Shown here: positions 12,735 through 26,200 of the stretch, one piece after another
Layout of the letters: each line of letters starts with the position of its first letter
Position numbering within the stretch: the first letter of the stretch is position 1
NCBI GenBank assembly: GCA_963966185.1
Contig: CAWZYM010000326.1
Location: 248,001-312,000 of the forward strand
Source: Rhabditoides inermis
Lineage: Eukaryota > Nematoda > Chromadorea > Rhabditida > Rhabditidae
DNA length: 64,000 nt
Direction of reading: 5' to 3'
Notes under the pieces: generated by a model
The model's input: only the letters and a program-made list of their open reading frames with translations
Databases searched by the model: none
What the model was told of the DNA's origin: nothing
Made by a program: the position numbers and the translations under genes

Positions 12735-14808
12735 CTTGTCGATGTACTGCTGTCCGAGACAGTGGTGGATGACGGTTCGACGGAACTCGTCGCTGTGCTG
12801 CTGTCCGAGACAGTGGTGGATGACGGTTCGACGGTGCTCGACGATGTGCTGCTGTCCGAGACAGTGGTGGATGACGGTTCGACGGAGCTCGTCGCTGTGC
12901 TGCTGTCCGAGACAGTGGTGGATGACGGTTCGACGGTGCTCGTCGATGTGCTGCTGTCCGAGACAGTGGTGGATGACGATTCGACGGTGCTCGTTGATGT
13001 GCTGCTGTCCGAGACAGTGGTGGAAGACGGTTCGACGGTGCTCGTTGATGTGCTGCTGTCCGAAACAGTGGTGGATGACGGTTCGACGGTGCTCGTCGAT
13101 GTGCTGCTGTCCGAGACAGTGGTGGATGACGGTTCGACGGTGCTCGTTGATGTGCTGCTGTCCGAGACAGTGGTGGATGACGGTTCGACGGTGCTCGTTG
13201 ATGTGCTGCTGTCCGAGACAGTGGTGGATGACGGTTCGACGGTGCTCGTCGATGTGCTGCTGTCCGAGACAGTGGTGGATGACGGTTCGACGGTGCTCGT
13301 TGATGTGCTGCTGTCCGAGACAGTGGTGGATGACGGTTCGACGGTGCTCGTTGATGTGCTGCTGTCCGAGACAGTGGTGGATGACGGTTCGACGGTGCTC
13401 GTCGATGTGCTGCTGTCCGAGACAGTGGTGGATGACGGTTCGACGGAACTCGTCGCTGTGCTGCTGTCCGAGACAGTGGTGGATGACGGTTCGACGGTGC
13501 TCGTTGATGTGCTGCTGTCCAAGTCAGTGGTGGATGACGGTTCGACGGTGCTTGTCGATGTACTGCTGTCCGAAACAGTGGTGGATGACGGTTCGACGGT
13601 GCTCGTCGATGTGCTGCTGTCCGAGACAGTGGTGGATGACGGTTCGACGGTGCTCGTTGATGTGCTGCTGTCCGAGACAGTGGTGGATGACGGTTCGACG
13701 GTGCTCGTTGATGTGCTGCTGTCCGAGACAGTGGTGGATGACGGTTCGACGGTGCTTGTCGATGTACTGCTGTCCAAGTCAGTGGTGGATGACGGTTCGA
13801 CGGAACTCGTCGCTGTGCTGCTGTCCGAGACAGTGGTGGATGACGGTTCGACGGTGCTCGACGATGTGCTGCTGTCCGAGACAGTGGTGGATGACGGTTC
13901 GACGGAACTCGTCGCTGTGCTGCTGTCCGAGACAGTGGTGGATGACGGTTCGACGGTGCTCGACGATGTGCTGCTGTCCGAGACAGTGGTGGATGACGGT
14001 TCGACGGAACTCGTCGCTGTGCTGCTGTCCGAGACAGTGGTGGATGACGGTTCGACGGTGCTTGTCGATGTACTGCTGTCCAAGTCAGTGGTGGATGACG
14101 GTTCGACGGAACTCGTCGCTGTGATGCTGTCCGAGACAGTGGTGGATGACGGTTCGACGGTTCTCGTTGATGTGCTGCTGTCCGAGACAGTGGTGGATGA
14201 CGGTTCGACGGTGCTTGTCGATGTACTGCTGTCCGAGACAGTGGTGAATGACGGTTCGACGGAACTCGTCGCTGTGCTGCTGTCCGAGACAGTGGTGGAT
14301 GACGGTTCGACGGAACTCGTCGCTGTGCTGCTGTCCGAGACAGTGGTGGATGACGGTTCGACGGTGCTCGACGATGTGCTGCTGTCCGAGACAGTGGTGG
14401 ATGACGGTTCGACGGAGCTCGTCGCTGTGCTGCTGTCCGAGACAGTGGTGGATGACGGTTCGACGGTTCTCGTTGATGTGCTGCTGTCCGAGACAGTGGT
14501 GGATGACGGTTCGACGGTGCTTGTCGATGTGCTGCTGTCCGAGACAGTGGTGGATGACGGTTCGACGGAACTCGTCGCTGTGCTGCTGTCCGAGACAGTG
14601 GTGGATGACGGTTCGACGGAACTCGTCGCTGTGCTGCTGTCCGAGACAGTGGTGGATGACGGTTCGACGGTGCTCGACGATGTGCTGCTGTCCGAGACAG
14701 TGGTGGATGACGGTTCGACGGAGCTCGTCGCTGTGCTGCTGTCCGAGACAGTGGTGGATGACGGTTCGACGGTTCTCGTTGATGTGCTGCTGTCCGAGAC
14801 AGTGATGG

Positions 14809-17800
14809 ATGACGGTTCGACGGTGCTTGTCGATGTACTGCTGTCCGAGACAGTGGTGGATGACGGTTCGACGGAACTCGTCGCTGTGCTGCTGTCCGAG
14901 ACAGTGGTGGATGACGGTTCGACGGTGCTCGACGATGTGCTGCTGTCCGAGACAGTGGTGGATGACGGTTCGACGGAGCTCGTCGCTGTGCTGCTGTCCG
15001 AGACAGTGGTGGATGACGGTTCGACGGTGCTCGTCGATGTGCTGCTGTCCGAGACAGTGGTGGATGACGATTCGACGGTGCTCGTTGATGTGCTGCTGTC
15101 CGAGACAGTGGTGGAAGACGGTTCGACGGTGCTCGTTGATGTGCTGCTGTCCGAAACAGTGGTGGATGACGGTTCGACGGTGCTCGTCGATGTGCTGCTG
15201 TCCGAGACAGTGGTGGATGACGGTTCGACGGTGCTCGTTGATGTGCTGCTGTCCGAGACAGTGGTGGATGACGGTTCGACGGTGCTCGTTGATGTGCTGC
15301 TGTCCGAGACAGTGGTGGATGACGGTTCGACGGTGCTCGTCGATGTGCTGCTGTCCGAGACAGTGGTGGATGACGGTTCGACGGTGCTCGTTGATGTGCT
15401 GCTGTCCGAGACAGTGGTGGATGACGGTTCGACGGTGCTCGTTGATGTGCTGCTGTCCGAGACAGTGGTGGATGACGGTTCGACGGTGCTCGTCGATGTG
15501 CTGCTGTCCGAGACAGTGGTGGATGACGGTTCGACGGTGCTCGTTGATGTGCTGCTGTCCGAGACAGTGGTGGATGACGGTTCGACGGTGCTCGTCGATG
15601 TACTGCTGTCCAAGTCAGTCGTGGATGACGGTTCGACGGTGCTCGTTGATGTGCTGCTGTCCAAGTCAGTGGTGGATGACGGTTCGACGGTGCTTGTCGA
15701 TGTACTGCTGTCCAAGTCAGTGGTGGATGACGGTTCGACGGAACTCGTCGCTGTGCTGCTGTCCGAGACAGTGGTGGATGACGGTTCGACGGTGCTTGTC
15801 GATGTACTGCTGTCCAAGTCAGTGGTGGATGACGGTTCGACGGAACTCGTCGCTGTGCTGCTGTCCGAGACAGTGGTGGATGACGGTTCGACGGTGCTCG
15901 ACGATGTGCTGCTGTCCGAGACAGTGGTGGATGACGGTTCGACGGAACTCGTCGCTGTGCTGCTGTCCGAGACAATGGTGGATGACGGTTCGACGGTGCT
16001 CGACGATGTGCTGCTGTCCGAGACAGTGGTGGATGACGGTTCGACGGAACTCGTCGCTGTGCTGCTGTCCGAGACAGTGGTGGATGACGGTTCGACGGTG
16101 CTTGTCGATGTACTGCTGTCCAAGTCAGTGGTGGATGACGGTTCGACGGAACTCGTCGCTGTGCTGCTGTCCGAGACAGTGGTGGATGACGGTTCGACGG
16201 TGCTTGTCGATGTACTGCTGTCCAAGTCAGTGGTGGATGACGGTTCGACGGAACTCGTCGCTGTGCTGCTGTCCGAGACAGTGGTGGATGACGGTTCGAC
16301 GGTGCTCGACGATGTGCTGCTGTCCGAGACAGTGGTGGATGACGGTTCGACGGAACTCGTCGCTGTGCTGCTGTCCGAGACAGTGGTGGATGACGGTTCG
16401 ACGGTGCTCGACGATGTGCTGCTGTCCGAGACAGTGGTGGATGACGGTTCGACGGAACTCGTCGCTGTGCTGCTGTCCGAGACAGTGGTGGATGACGGTT
16501 CGACGGTGCTTGTCGATGTACTGCTGTCCAAGTCAGTCGTGGATGACGGTTCGACGGTGCTCGTTGATGTGCTGCTGTCCAAGTCAGTGGTGGATGACGG
16601 TTCGACGGTGCTTGTCGATGTACTGCTGTCCAAGTCAGTGGTGGATGACGGTTCGACGGAACTCGTCGCTGTGCTGCTGTCCGAGACAGTGGTGGATGAC
16701 GGTTCGACGGTGCTTGTCGATGTACTGCTGTCCAAGTCAGTGGTGGATGACGGTTCGACGGAACTCGTCGCTGTGCTGCTGTCCGAGACAGTGGTGGATG
16801 ACGGTTCGACGGTGCTCGACGATGTGCTGCTGTCCGAGACAGTGGTGGATGACGGTTCGACGGAACTCGTCGCTGTGCTGCTGTCCGAGACAGTGGTGGA
16901 TGACGGTTCGACGGTGCTCGACGATGTGCTGCTGTCCGAGACAGTGGTGGATGACGACTCGACGGAACTCGTCGCTGTGCTGCTGTCCGAGACAGTGGTG
17001 GATGACGGTTCGACGGTGCTTGTCGATGTACTGCTGTCCAAGTCAGTGGTGGATGACGGTTCGACGGAACTCGTCGCTGTGCTGCTGTCCGAGACAGTGG
17101 TGGATGACGGTTCGACGGTTCTCGTTGATGTGCTGCTGTCCGAGACAGTGGTGGATGACGGTTCGACGGTGCTTGTCGATGTACTGCTGTCCGAGACAGT
17201 GGTGAATGACGGTTCGACGGAACTCGTCGCTGTGCTGCTGTCCGAGACAGTGGTGGATGACGGTTCGACGGAACTCGTCGCTGTGCTGCTGTCCGAGACA
17301 GTGGTGGATGACGGTTCGACGGTGCTCGACGATGTGCTGCTGTCCGAGACAGTGGTGGATGACGGTTCGACGGAGCTCGTCGCTGTGCTGCTGTCCGAGA
17401 CAGTGGTGGATGACGGTTCGACGGTTCTCGTTGATGTGCTGCTGTCCGAGACAGTGGTGGATGACGGTTCGACGGTGCTTGTCGATGTACTGCTGTCCGA
17501 GACAGTGGTGGATGACGGTTCGACGGAACTCGTCGCTGTGCTGCTGTCCGAGACAGTGGTGGATGACGGTTCGACGGTGCTCGACGATGTGCTGCTGTCC
17601 GAGACAGTGGTGGATGACGGTTCGACGGAGCTCGTCGCTGTGCTGCTGTCCGAGACAGTGGTGGATGACGGTTCGACGGTGCTCGTCGATGTGCTGCTGT
17701 CCGAGACAGTGGTGGATGACGGTTCGACGGTGCTCGTTGATGTGCTGCTGTCCGAGACAGTGGTGGAAGACGGTTCGACGGTGCTCGTTGATGTGCTGCT

Positions 17801-20265
17801 GTCCGAAACAGTGGTGGATGACGGTTCGACGGTGCTCGTCGATGTGCTGCTGTCCGAGACAGTGATGGATGACGGTTCGACGGTGCTTGTCGATGTACTG
17901 CTGTCCGAGACAGTGGTGGATGACGGTTCGACGGAACTCGTCGCTGTGCTGCTGTCCGAGACAGTGGTGGATGACGGTTCGACGGTGCTCGACGATGTGC
18001 TGCTGTCCGAGACAGTGGTGGATGACGGTTCGACGGAGCTCGTCGCTGTGCTGCTGTCCGAGACAGTGGTGGATGACGGTTCGACGGTGCTCGTCGATGT
18101 GCTGCTGTCCGAGACAGTGGTGGATGACGATTCGACGGTGCTCGTTGATGTGCTGCTGTCCGAGACAGTGGTGGAAGACGGTTCGACGGTGCTCGTTGAT
18201 GTGCTGCTGTCCGAAACAGTGGTGGATGACGGTTCGACGGTGCTCGTCGATGTGCTGCTGTCCGAGACAGTGGTGGATGACGGTTCGACGGTGCTCGTTG
18301 ATGTGCTGCTGTCCGAGACAGTGGTGGATGACGGTTCGACGGTGCTCGTTGATGTGCTGCTGTCCGAGACAGTGGTGGATGACGGTTCGACGGTGCTCGT
18401 CGATGTGCTGCTGTCCGAGACAGTGGTGGATGACGGTTCGACGGTGCTCGTTGATGTGCTGCTGTCCGAGACAGTGGTGGATGACGGTTCGACGGTGCTC
18501 GTTGATGTGCTGCTGTCCGAGACAGTGGTGGATGACGGTTCGACGGTGCTCGTCGATGTGCTGCTGTCCGAGACAGTGGTGGATGACGGTTCGACGGTGC
18601 TCGTTGATGTGCTGCTGTCCGAGACAGTGGTGGATGACGGTTCGACGGTGCTCGTCGATGTACTGCTGTCCAAGTCAGTCGTGGATGACGGTTCGACGGT
18701 GCTCGTTGATGTGCTGCTGTCCAAGTCAGTGGTGGATGACGGTTCGACGGTGCTTGTCGATGTACTGCTGTCCAAGTCAGTGGTGGATGACGGTTCGACG
18801 GAACTCGTCGCTGTGCTGCTGTCCGAGACAGTGGTGGATGACGGTTCGACGGTGCTTGTCGATGTACTGCTGTCCAAGTCAGTGGTGGATGACGGTTCGA
18901 CGGAACTCGTCGCTGTGCTGCTGTCCGAGACAGTGGTGGATGACGGTTCGACGGTGCTCGACGATGTGCTGCTGTCCGAGACAGTGGTGGATGACGGTTC
19001 GACGGAACTCGTCGCTGTGCTGCTGTCCGAGACAATGGTGGATGACGGTTCGACGGTGCTCGACGATGTGCTGCTGTCCGAGACAGTGGTGGATGACGGT
19101 TCGACGGAACTCGTCGCTGTGCTGCTGTCCGAGACAGTGGTGGATGACGGTTCGACGGTGCTTGTCGATGTACTGCTGTCCAAGTCAGTGGTGGATGACG
19201 GTTCGACGGAACTCGTCGCTGTGCTGCTGTCCGAGACAGTGGTGGATGACGGTTCGACGGTGCTTGTCGATGTACTGCTGTCCAAGTCAGTGGTGGATGA
19301 CGGTTCGACGGAACTCGTCGCTGTGCTGCTGTCCGAGACAGTGGTGGATGACGGTTCGACGGTGCTCGACGATGTGCTGCTGTCCGAGACAGTGGTGGAT
19401 GACGGTTCGACGGAACTCGTCGCTGTGCTGCTGTCCGAGACAGTGGTGGATGACGGTTCGACGGTGCTCGACGATGTGCTGCTGTCCGAGACAGTGGTGG
19501 ATGACGGTTCGACGGAACTCGTCGCTGTGCTGCTGTCCGAGACAGTGGTGGATGACGGTTCGACGGTGCTTGTCGATGTACTGCTGTCCAAGTCAGTCGT
19601 GGATGACGGTTCGACGGTGCTCGTTGATGTGCTGCTGTCCAAGTCAGTGGTGGATGACGGTTCGACGGTGCTTGTCGATGTACTGCTGTCCAAGTCAGTG
19701 GTGGATGACGGTTCGACGGAACTCGTCGCTGTGCTGCTGTCCGAGACAGTGGTGGATGACGGTTCGACGGTGCTTGTCGATGTACTGCTGTCCAAGTCAG
19801 TGGTGGATGACGGTTCGACGGAACTCGTCGCTGTGCTGCTGTCCGAGACAGTGGTGGATGACGGTTCGACGGTGCTCGACGATGTGCTGCTGTCCGAGAC
19901 AGTGGTGGATGACGGTTCGACGGAACTCGTCGCTGTGCTGCTGTCCGAGACAGTGGTGGATGACGGTTCGACGGTGCTCGACGATGTGCTGCTGTCCGAG
20001 ACAGTGGTGGATGACGACTCGACGGAACTCGTCGCTGTGCTGCTGTCCGAGACAGTGGTGGATGACGGTTCGACGGTGCTTGTCGATGTACTGCTGTCCA
20101 AGTCAGTGGTGGATGACGGTTCGACGGAACTCGTCGCTGTGCTGCTGTCCGAGACAGTGGTGGATGACGGTTCGACGGTTCTCGTTGATGTGCTGCTGTC
20201 CGAGACAGTGGTGGATGACGGTTCGACGGTGCTTGTCGATGTACTGCTGTCCGAGACAGTGGTGA
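14809..20265. repeat. Tandem 3,060-bp higher-order repeat (60 units x 2, partial second copy)
   Basis: The ordered series of variant units at 14,809-17,205 is repeated at 17,869-20,265, an offset of 3,060 bp or exactly 60 units. Even rare variants (ACAATGGTGG at 15,974 and 19,034; GATGACGACTCG at 16,953 and 20,013) recur at the same offset. This is a recent segmental duplication within the array. Confidence 0.9.
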
Positions 20266-23200
20266 ATGACGGTTCGACGGAACTCGTCGCTGTGCTGCTG
20301 TCCGAGACAGTGGTGGATGACGGTTCGACGGAACTCGTCGCTGTGCTGCTGTCCGAGACAGTGGTGGATGACGGTTCGACGGTGCTCGACGATGTGCTGC
20401 TGTCCGAGACAGTGGTGGATGACGGTTCGACGGAGCTCGTCGCTGTGCTGCTGTCCGAGACAGTGGTGGATGACGGTTCGACGGTTCTCGTTGATGTGCT
20501 GCTGTCCGAGACAGTGGTGGATGACGGTTCGACGGTGCTTGTCGATGTACTGCTGTCCGAGACAGTGGTGGATGACGGTTCGACGGAACTCGTCGCTGTG
20601 CTGCTGTCCGAGACAGTGGTGGATGACGGTTCGACGGTGCTCGACGATGTGCTGCTGTCCGAGACAGTGGTGGATGACGGTTCGACGGAGCTCGTCGCTG
20701 TGCTGCTGTCCGAGACAGTGGTGGATGACGGTTCGACGGTGCTCGTCGATGTGCTGCTGTCCGAGACAGTGGTGGATGACGGTTCGACGGTGCTCGTTGA
20801 TGTGCTGCTGTCCGAGACAGTGGTGGAAGACGGTTCGACGGTGCTCGTTGATGTGCTGCTGTCCGAAACAGTGGTGGATGACGGTTCGACGGTGCTCGTC
20901 GATGTGCTGCTGTCCGAGACAGTGGTGGATGACGGTTCGACGGTGCTCGTTGATGTGCTGCTGTCCGAGACAGTGGTGGATGACGGTTCGACGGTGCTCG
21001 TTGATGTGCTGCTGTCCGAGACAGTGGTGGATGACGGTTCGACGGTGCTCGTCGATGTGCTGCTGTCCGAGACAGTGGTGGATGACGGTTCGACGGTGCT
21101 CGTCGATGTGCTGCTGTCCGAGACAGTGGTGGATGACGGTTCGACGGTGCTCGTTGATGTGCTGCTGTCCGAGACAGTGGTGGATGACGGTTCGACGGTG
21201 CTCGTTGATGTGCTGCTGTCCGAGACAGTGGTGGATGACGGTTCGACGGTGCTCGTCGATGTGCTGCTGTCCGAGACAGTGGTGGATGACGGTTCGACGG
21301 TGCTCGTTGATGTGCTGCTGTCCGAAACAGTGGTGGATGACAGTTCGACGGTGCTCGTCGATGTGCTGCTGTCCGAGACAGTGGTGGATGACGGTTCGAC
21401 GGTGCTCGTTGATGTGCTGCTGTCCGAGACAGTGGTGGATGACGGTTCGACGGTGCTCGTCGATGTGCTGCTGTCCGAGACAGTGGTGGATGACGGTTCG
21501 ACGGTGCTCGTTGATGTGCTGCTGTCCGAGACAGTGGTGGATGACGGTTCGACGGTGCTTGTCGATGTACTGCTGTCCGAGACAGTGGTGGATGACGGTT
21601 CGACGGAACTCGTCGCTGTGCTGCTGTCCGAGACAGTGGTGGATGACGGTTCGACGGTGCTCGACGATGTGCTGCTGTCCGAGACAGTGGTGGATGACGG
21701 TTCGACGGAGCTCGTCGCTGTGCTGCTGTCCGAGACAGTGGTGGATGACGGTTCGACGGTGCTCGTCGATGTGCTGCTGTCCGAGACAGTGGTGGATGAC
21801 GGTTCGACGGTGCTCGTTGATGTGCTGCTGTCCGAGACAGTGGTGGAAGACGGTTCGACGGTGCTCGTTGATGTGCTGCTGTCCGAAACAGTGGTGGATG
21901 ACGGTTCGACGGTGCTCGTCGATGTGCTGCTGTCCGAGACAGTGGTGGATGACGGTTCGACGGTGCTCGTTGATGTGCTGCTGTCCGAGACAGTGGTGGA
22001 TGACGGTTCGACGGTGCTCGTTTATGTGCTGCTGTCCGAGACAGTGGTGGATGACGGTTCGACGGTGCTCGTCGATGTGCTGCTGTCCGAGACAGTGGTG
22101 GATGACGGTTCGACGGTGCTCGTTGATGTGCTGCTGTCCGAGACAGTGGTGGATGACGGTTCGACGGTGCTCGTTGATGTGCTGCTGTCCGAGACAGTGG
22201 TGGATGACGGTTCGACAGTGCTCGTCAATGTGCTGCTGTCCGAGACAGTGGTGGATGACGGTTCGACGGTGCTCGTCGATGTGCTGCTGTCCGAGACAGT
22301 GGTGGATGACGGTTCGACGGTGCTCGTTGATGTGCTGCTGTCCGAAACAGTGGTGGATGACAGTTCGACGGTGCTCGTCGATGTGCTGCTGTCCGAGACA
22401 GTGGTGGATGACGGTTCGACGGTGCTCGTTGATGTGCTGCTGTCCGAGACAGTGGTGGATGACGGTTCGACGGTGCTCGTCGATGTGCTGCTGTCCGAGA
22501 CAGTGGTGGATGACGGTTCGACGGTGCTCGTTGATGTGCTGCTGTCCGAGACAGTGGTGGATGACGGTTCGACGGTGCTCGTTGATGTGCTGCTGTCCGA
22601 GACAGTGGTGGATGACGGTTCGACGGTGCTCGTTGATGTGCTGCTGTCCGAGACAGTGGTGGATGACGGTTCGACGGTGCTCGTTGATGTGCTGCTGTCC
22701 GAGACAGTGGTGGATGACGGTTCGACGGTGCTCGTCAATGTGCTGCTGTCCGAGACAGTGGTGGATGACGGTTCGACGGTGCTTGTCGATGTGCTGCTGT
22801 CCAAGTCAGTGGTGGATGACGGTTCGACGGTGCTTGTCGATGTGCTGCTGTCCGAGACAGTGGTGGATGACGGTTCGACGGTGCTCGACGATGTGCTGCT
22901 GTCCGAGACAGTGGTGGATGACGGTTCGACGGTGCTCGTCGATGTGCTGCTGTCCGAGACAGTGGTGGATGACGGTTCGACGGTGCTCGACGATGTGCTG
23001 CTGTCCGAGACAGTGGTGGATGACGGTTCGACGGAACTCGTCGCTGTGCTGCTGTCCGAGACAGTGGTGGATGACGGTTCGACGGTGCTTGTCGATGTAC
23101 TGCTGTCCAAGTCAGTGGTGGATGACGGTTCGACGGAACTCGTCGCTGTGCTGCTGTCCGAGACAGTGGTGGATGACGGTTCGACGGTTCTCGTTGATGT

Positions 23201-26200
23201 GCTGCTGTCCGAGACAGTGGTGGATGACTGTTCGACGGTGCTTGTCGATGTACTGCTGTCCGAGACAGTGGTGAATGACGGTTCGACGGAACTCGTCGCT
23301 GTGCTGCTGTCCGAGACAGTGGTGGATGACGGTTCGACGGAACTCGTCGCTGTGCTGCTGTCCGAGACAGTGGTGGATGACGGTTCGACGGTGCTTGTCG
23401 ATGTGCTGCTGTCCGAGACAGTGGTGGATGACGGTTCGACGGAGCTCGTCGCTGTGCTGCTGTCCGAGACAGTGGTGGATGACGGTTCGACGGTGCTCGA
23501 CGATGTGCTGCTGTCCGAGACAGTGGTGGATGACGGTTCGACGGTGCTCGTTGATGTGCTGCTGTCCGAGACAGTGGTGGATGACGGTTCGACGGTGCTC
23601 GTCGATGTACTGCTGTCCAAGTCAGTCGTGGATGACGGTTCGACGGTGCTCGTTGATGTGCTGCTGTCCAAGTCAGTGGTGGATGACGGTTCGACGGTGC
23701 TTGTCGATGTACTGCTGTCCAAGTCAGTGGTGGATGACGGTTCGACGGAACTCGTCGCTGTGCTGCTGTCCGAGACAGTGGTGGATGACGGTTCGACGGT
23801 GCTTGTCGATGTACTGCTGTCCAAGTCAGTGGTGGATGACGGTTCGACGGAACTCGTCGCTGTGCTGCTGTCCGAGACTGTGGTGGATGACGGTTCGACG
23901 GTGCTCGACGATGTGCTGCTGTCCGAGACAGTGGTGGATGACGGTTCGACGGAACTCGTCGCTGTGCTGCTGTCCGAGACAGTGGTGGATGACGGTTCGA
24001 CGGTGCTCGACGATGTGCTGCTGTCCGAGACAGTGGTGGATGACGGTTCGACGGAACTCGTCGCTGTGCTGCTGTCCGAGACAGTGGTGGATGACGGTTC
24101 GACGGTGCTTGTCGATGTACTGCTGTCCAAGTCAGTGGTGGATGACGGTTCGACGGAACTCGTCGCTGTGCTGCTGTCCGAAACAGTGGTGGATGACGGT
24201 TCGACGGTGCTCGTCGATGTGCTGCTGTCCGAGACAGTGGTGGATGACGGTTCGACGGTGCTCGTTGATGTGCTGCTGTCCGAGACAGTGGTGGATGACG
24301 GTTCGACGGTGCTCGTTGATGTGCTGCTGTCCGAGACAGTGGTGGATGACGGTTCGACGGTGCTTGTCGATGTACTGCTGTCCAAGTCAGTGGTGGATGA
24401 CGGTTCGACGGAACTCGTCGCTGTGCTGCTGTCCGAGACAGTGGTGGATGACGGTTCGACGGTGCTCGACGATGTGCTGCTGTCCGAGACAGTGGTGGAT
24501 GACGGTTCGACGGAACTCGTCGCTGTGCTGCTGTCCGAGACAGTGGTGGATGACGGTTCGACGGTGCTCGACGATGTGCTGCTGTCCGAGACAGTGGTGG
24601 ATGACGGTTCGACGGAACTCGTCGCTGTGCTGCTGTCCGAGACAGTGGTGGATGACGGTTCGACGGTGCTTGTCGATGTACTGCTGTCCAAGTCAGTGGT
24701 GGATGACGGTTCGACGGAACTCGTCGCTGTGATGCTGTCCGAGACAGTGGTGGATGACGGTTCGACGGTTCTCGTTGATGTGCTGCTGTCCGAGACAGTG
24801 GTGGATGACGGTTCGACGGTGCTTGTCGATGTACTGCTGTCCGAGACAGTGGTGAATGACGGTTCGACGGAACTCGTCGCTGTGCTGCTGTCCGAGACAG
24901 TGGTGGATGACGGTTCGACGGAACTCGTCGCTGTGCTGCTGTCCGAGACAGTGGTGGATGACGGTTCGACGGTGCTCGACGATGTGCTGCTGTCCGAGAC
25001 AGTGGTGGATGACGGTTCGACGGAGCTCGTCGCTGTGCTGCTGTCCGAGACAGTGGTGGATGACGGTTCGACGGTTCTCGTTGATGTGCTGCTGTCCGAG
25101 ACAGTGGTGGATGACGGTTCGACGGTGCTTGTCGATGTGCTGCTGTCCGAGACAGTGGTGGATGACGGTTCGACGGAACTCGTCGCTGTGCTGCTGTCCG
25201 AGACAGTGGTGGATGACGGTTCGACGGAACTCGTCGCTGTGCTGCTGTCCGAGACAGTGGTGGATGACGGTTCGACGGTGCTCGACGATGTGCTGCTGTC
25301 CGAGACAGTGGTGGATGACGGTTCGACGGAGCTCGTCGCTGTGCTGCTGTCCGAGACAGTGGTGGATGACGGTTCGACGGTTCTCGTTGATGTGCTGCTG
25401 TCCGAGACAGTGATGGATGACGGTTCGACGGTGCTTGTCGATGTACTGCTGTCCGAGACAGTGGTGGATGACGGTTCGACGGAACTCGTCGCTGTGCTGC
25501 TGTCCGAGACAGTGGTGGATGACGGTTCGACGGTGCTCGACGATGTGCTGCTGTCCGAGACAGTGGTGGATGACGGTTCGACGGAGCTCGTCGCTGTGCT
25601 GCTGTCCGAGACAGTGGTGGATGACGGTTCGACGGTGCTCGTCGATGTGCTGCTGTCCGAGACAGTGGTGGATGACGATTCGACGGTGCTCGTTGATGTG
25701 CTGCTGTCCGAGACAGTGGTGGAAGACGGTTCGACGGTGCTCGTTGATGTGCTGCTGTCCGAAACAGTGGTGGATGACGGTTCGACGGTGCTCGTCGATG
25801 TGCTGCTGTCCGAGACAGTGGTGGATGACGGTTCGACGGTGCTCGTTGATGTGCTGCTGTCCGAGACAGTGGTGGATGACGGTTCGACGGTGCTCGTTGA
25901 TGTGCTGCTGTCCGAGACAGTGGTGGATGACGGTTCGACGGTGCTCGTCGATGTGCTGCTGTCCGAGACAGTGGTGGATGACGGTTCGACGGTGCTCGTT
26001 GATGTGCTGCTGTCCGAGACAGTGGTGGATGACGGTTCGACGGTGCTCGTTGATGTGCTGCTGTCCGAGACAGTGGTGGATGACGGTTCGACGGTGCTCG
26101 TCGATGTGCTGCTGTCCGAGACAGTGGTGGATGACGGTTCGACGGAACTCGTCGCTGTGCTGCTGTCCGAGACAGTGGTGGATGACGGTTCGACGGTGCT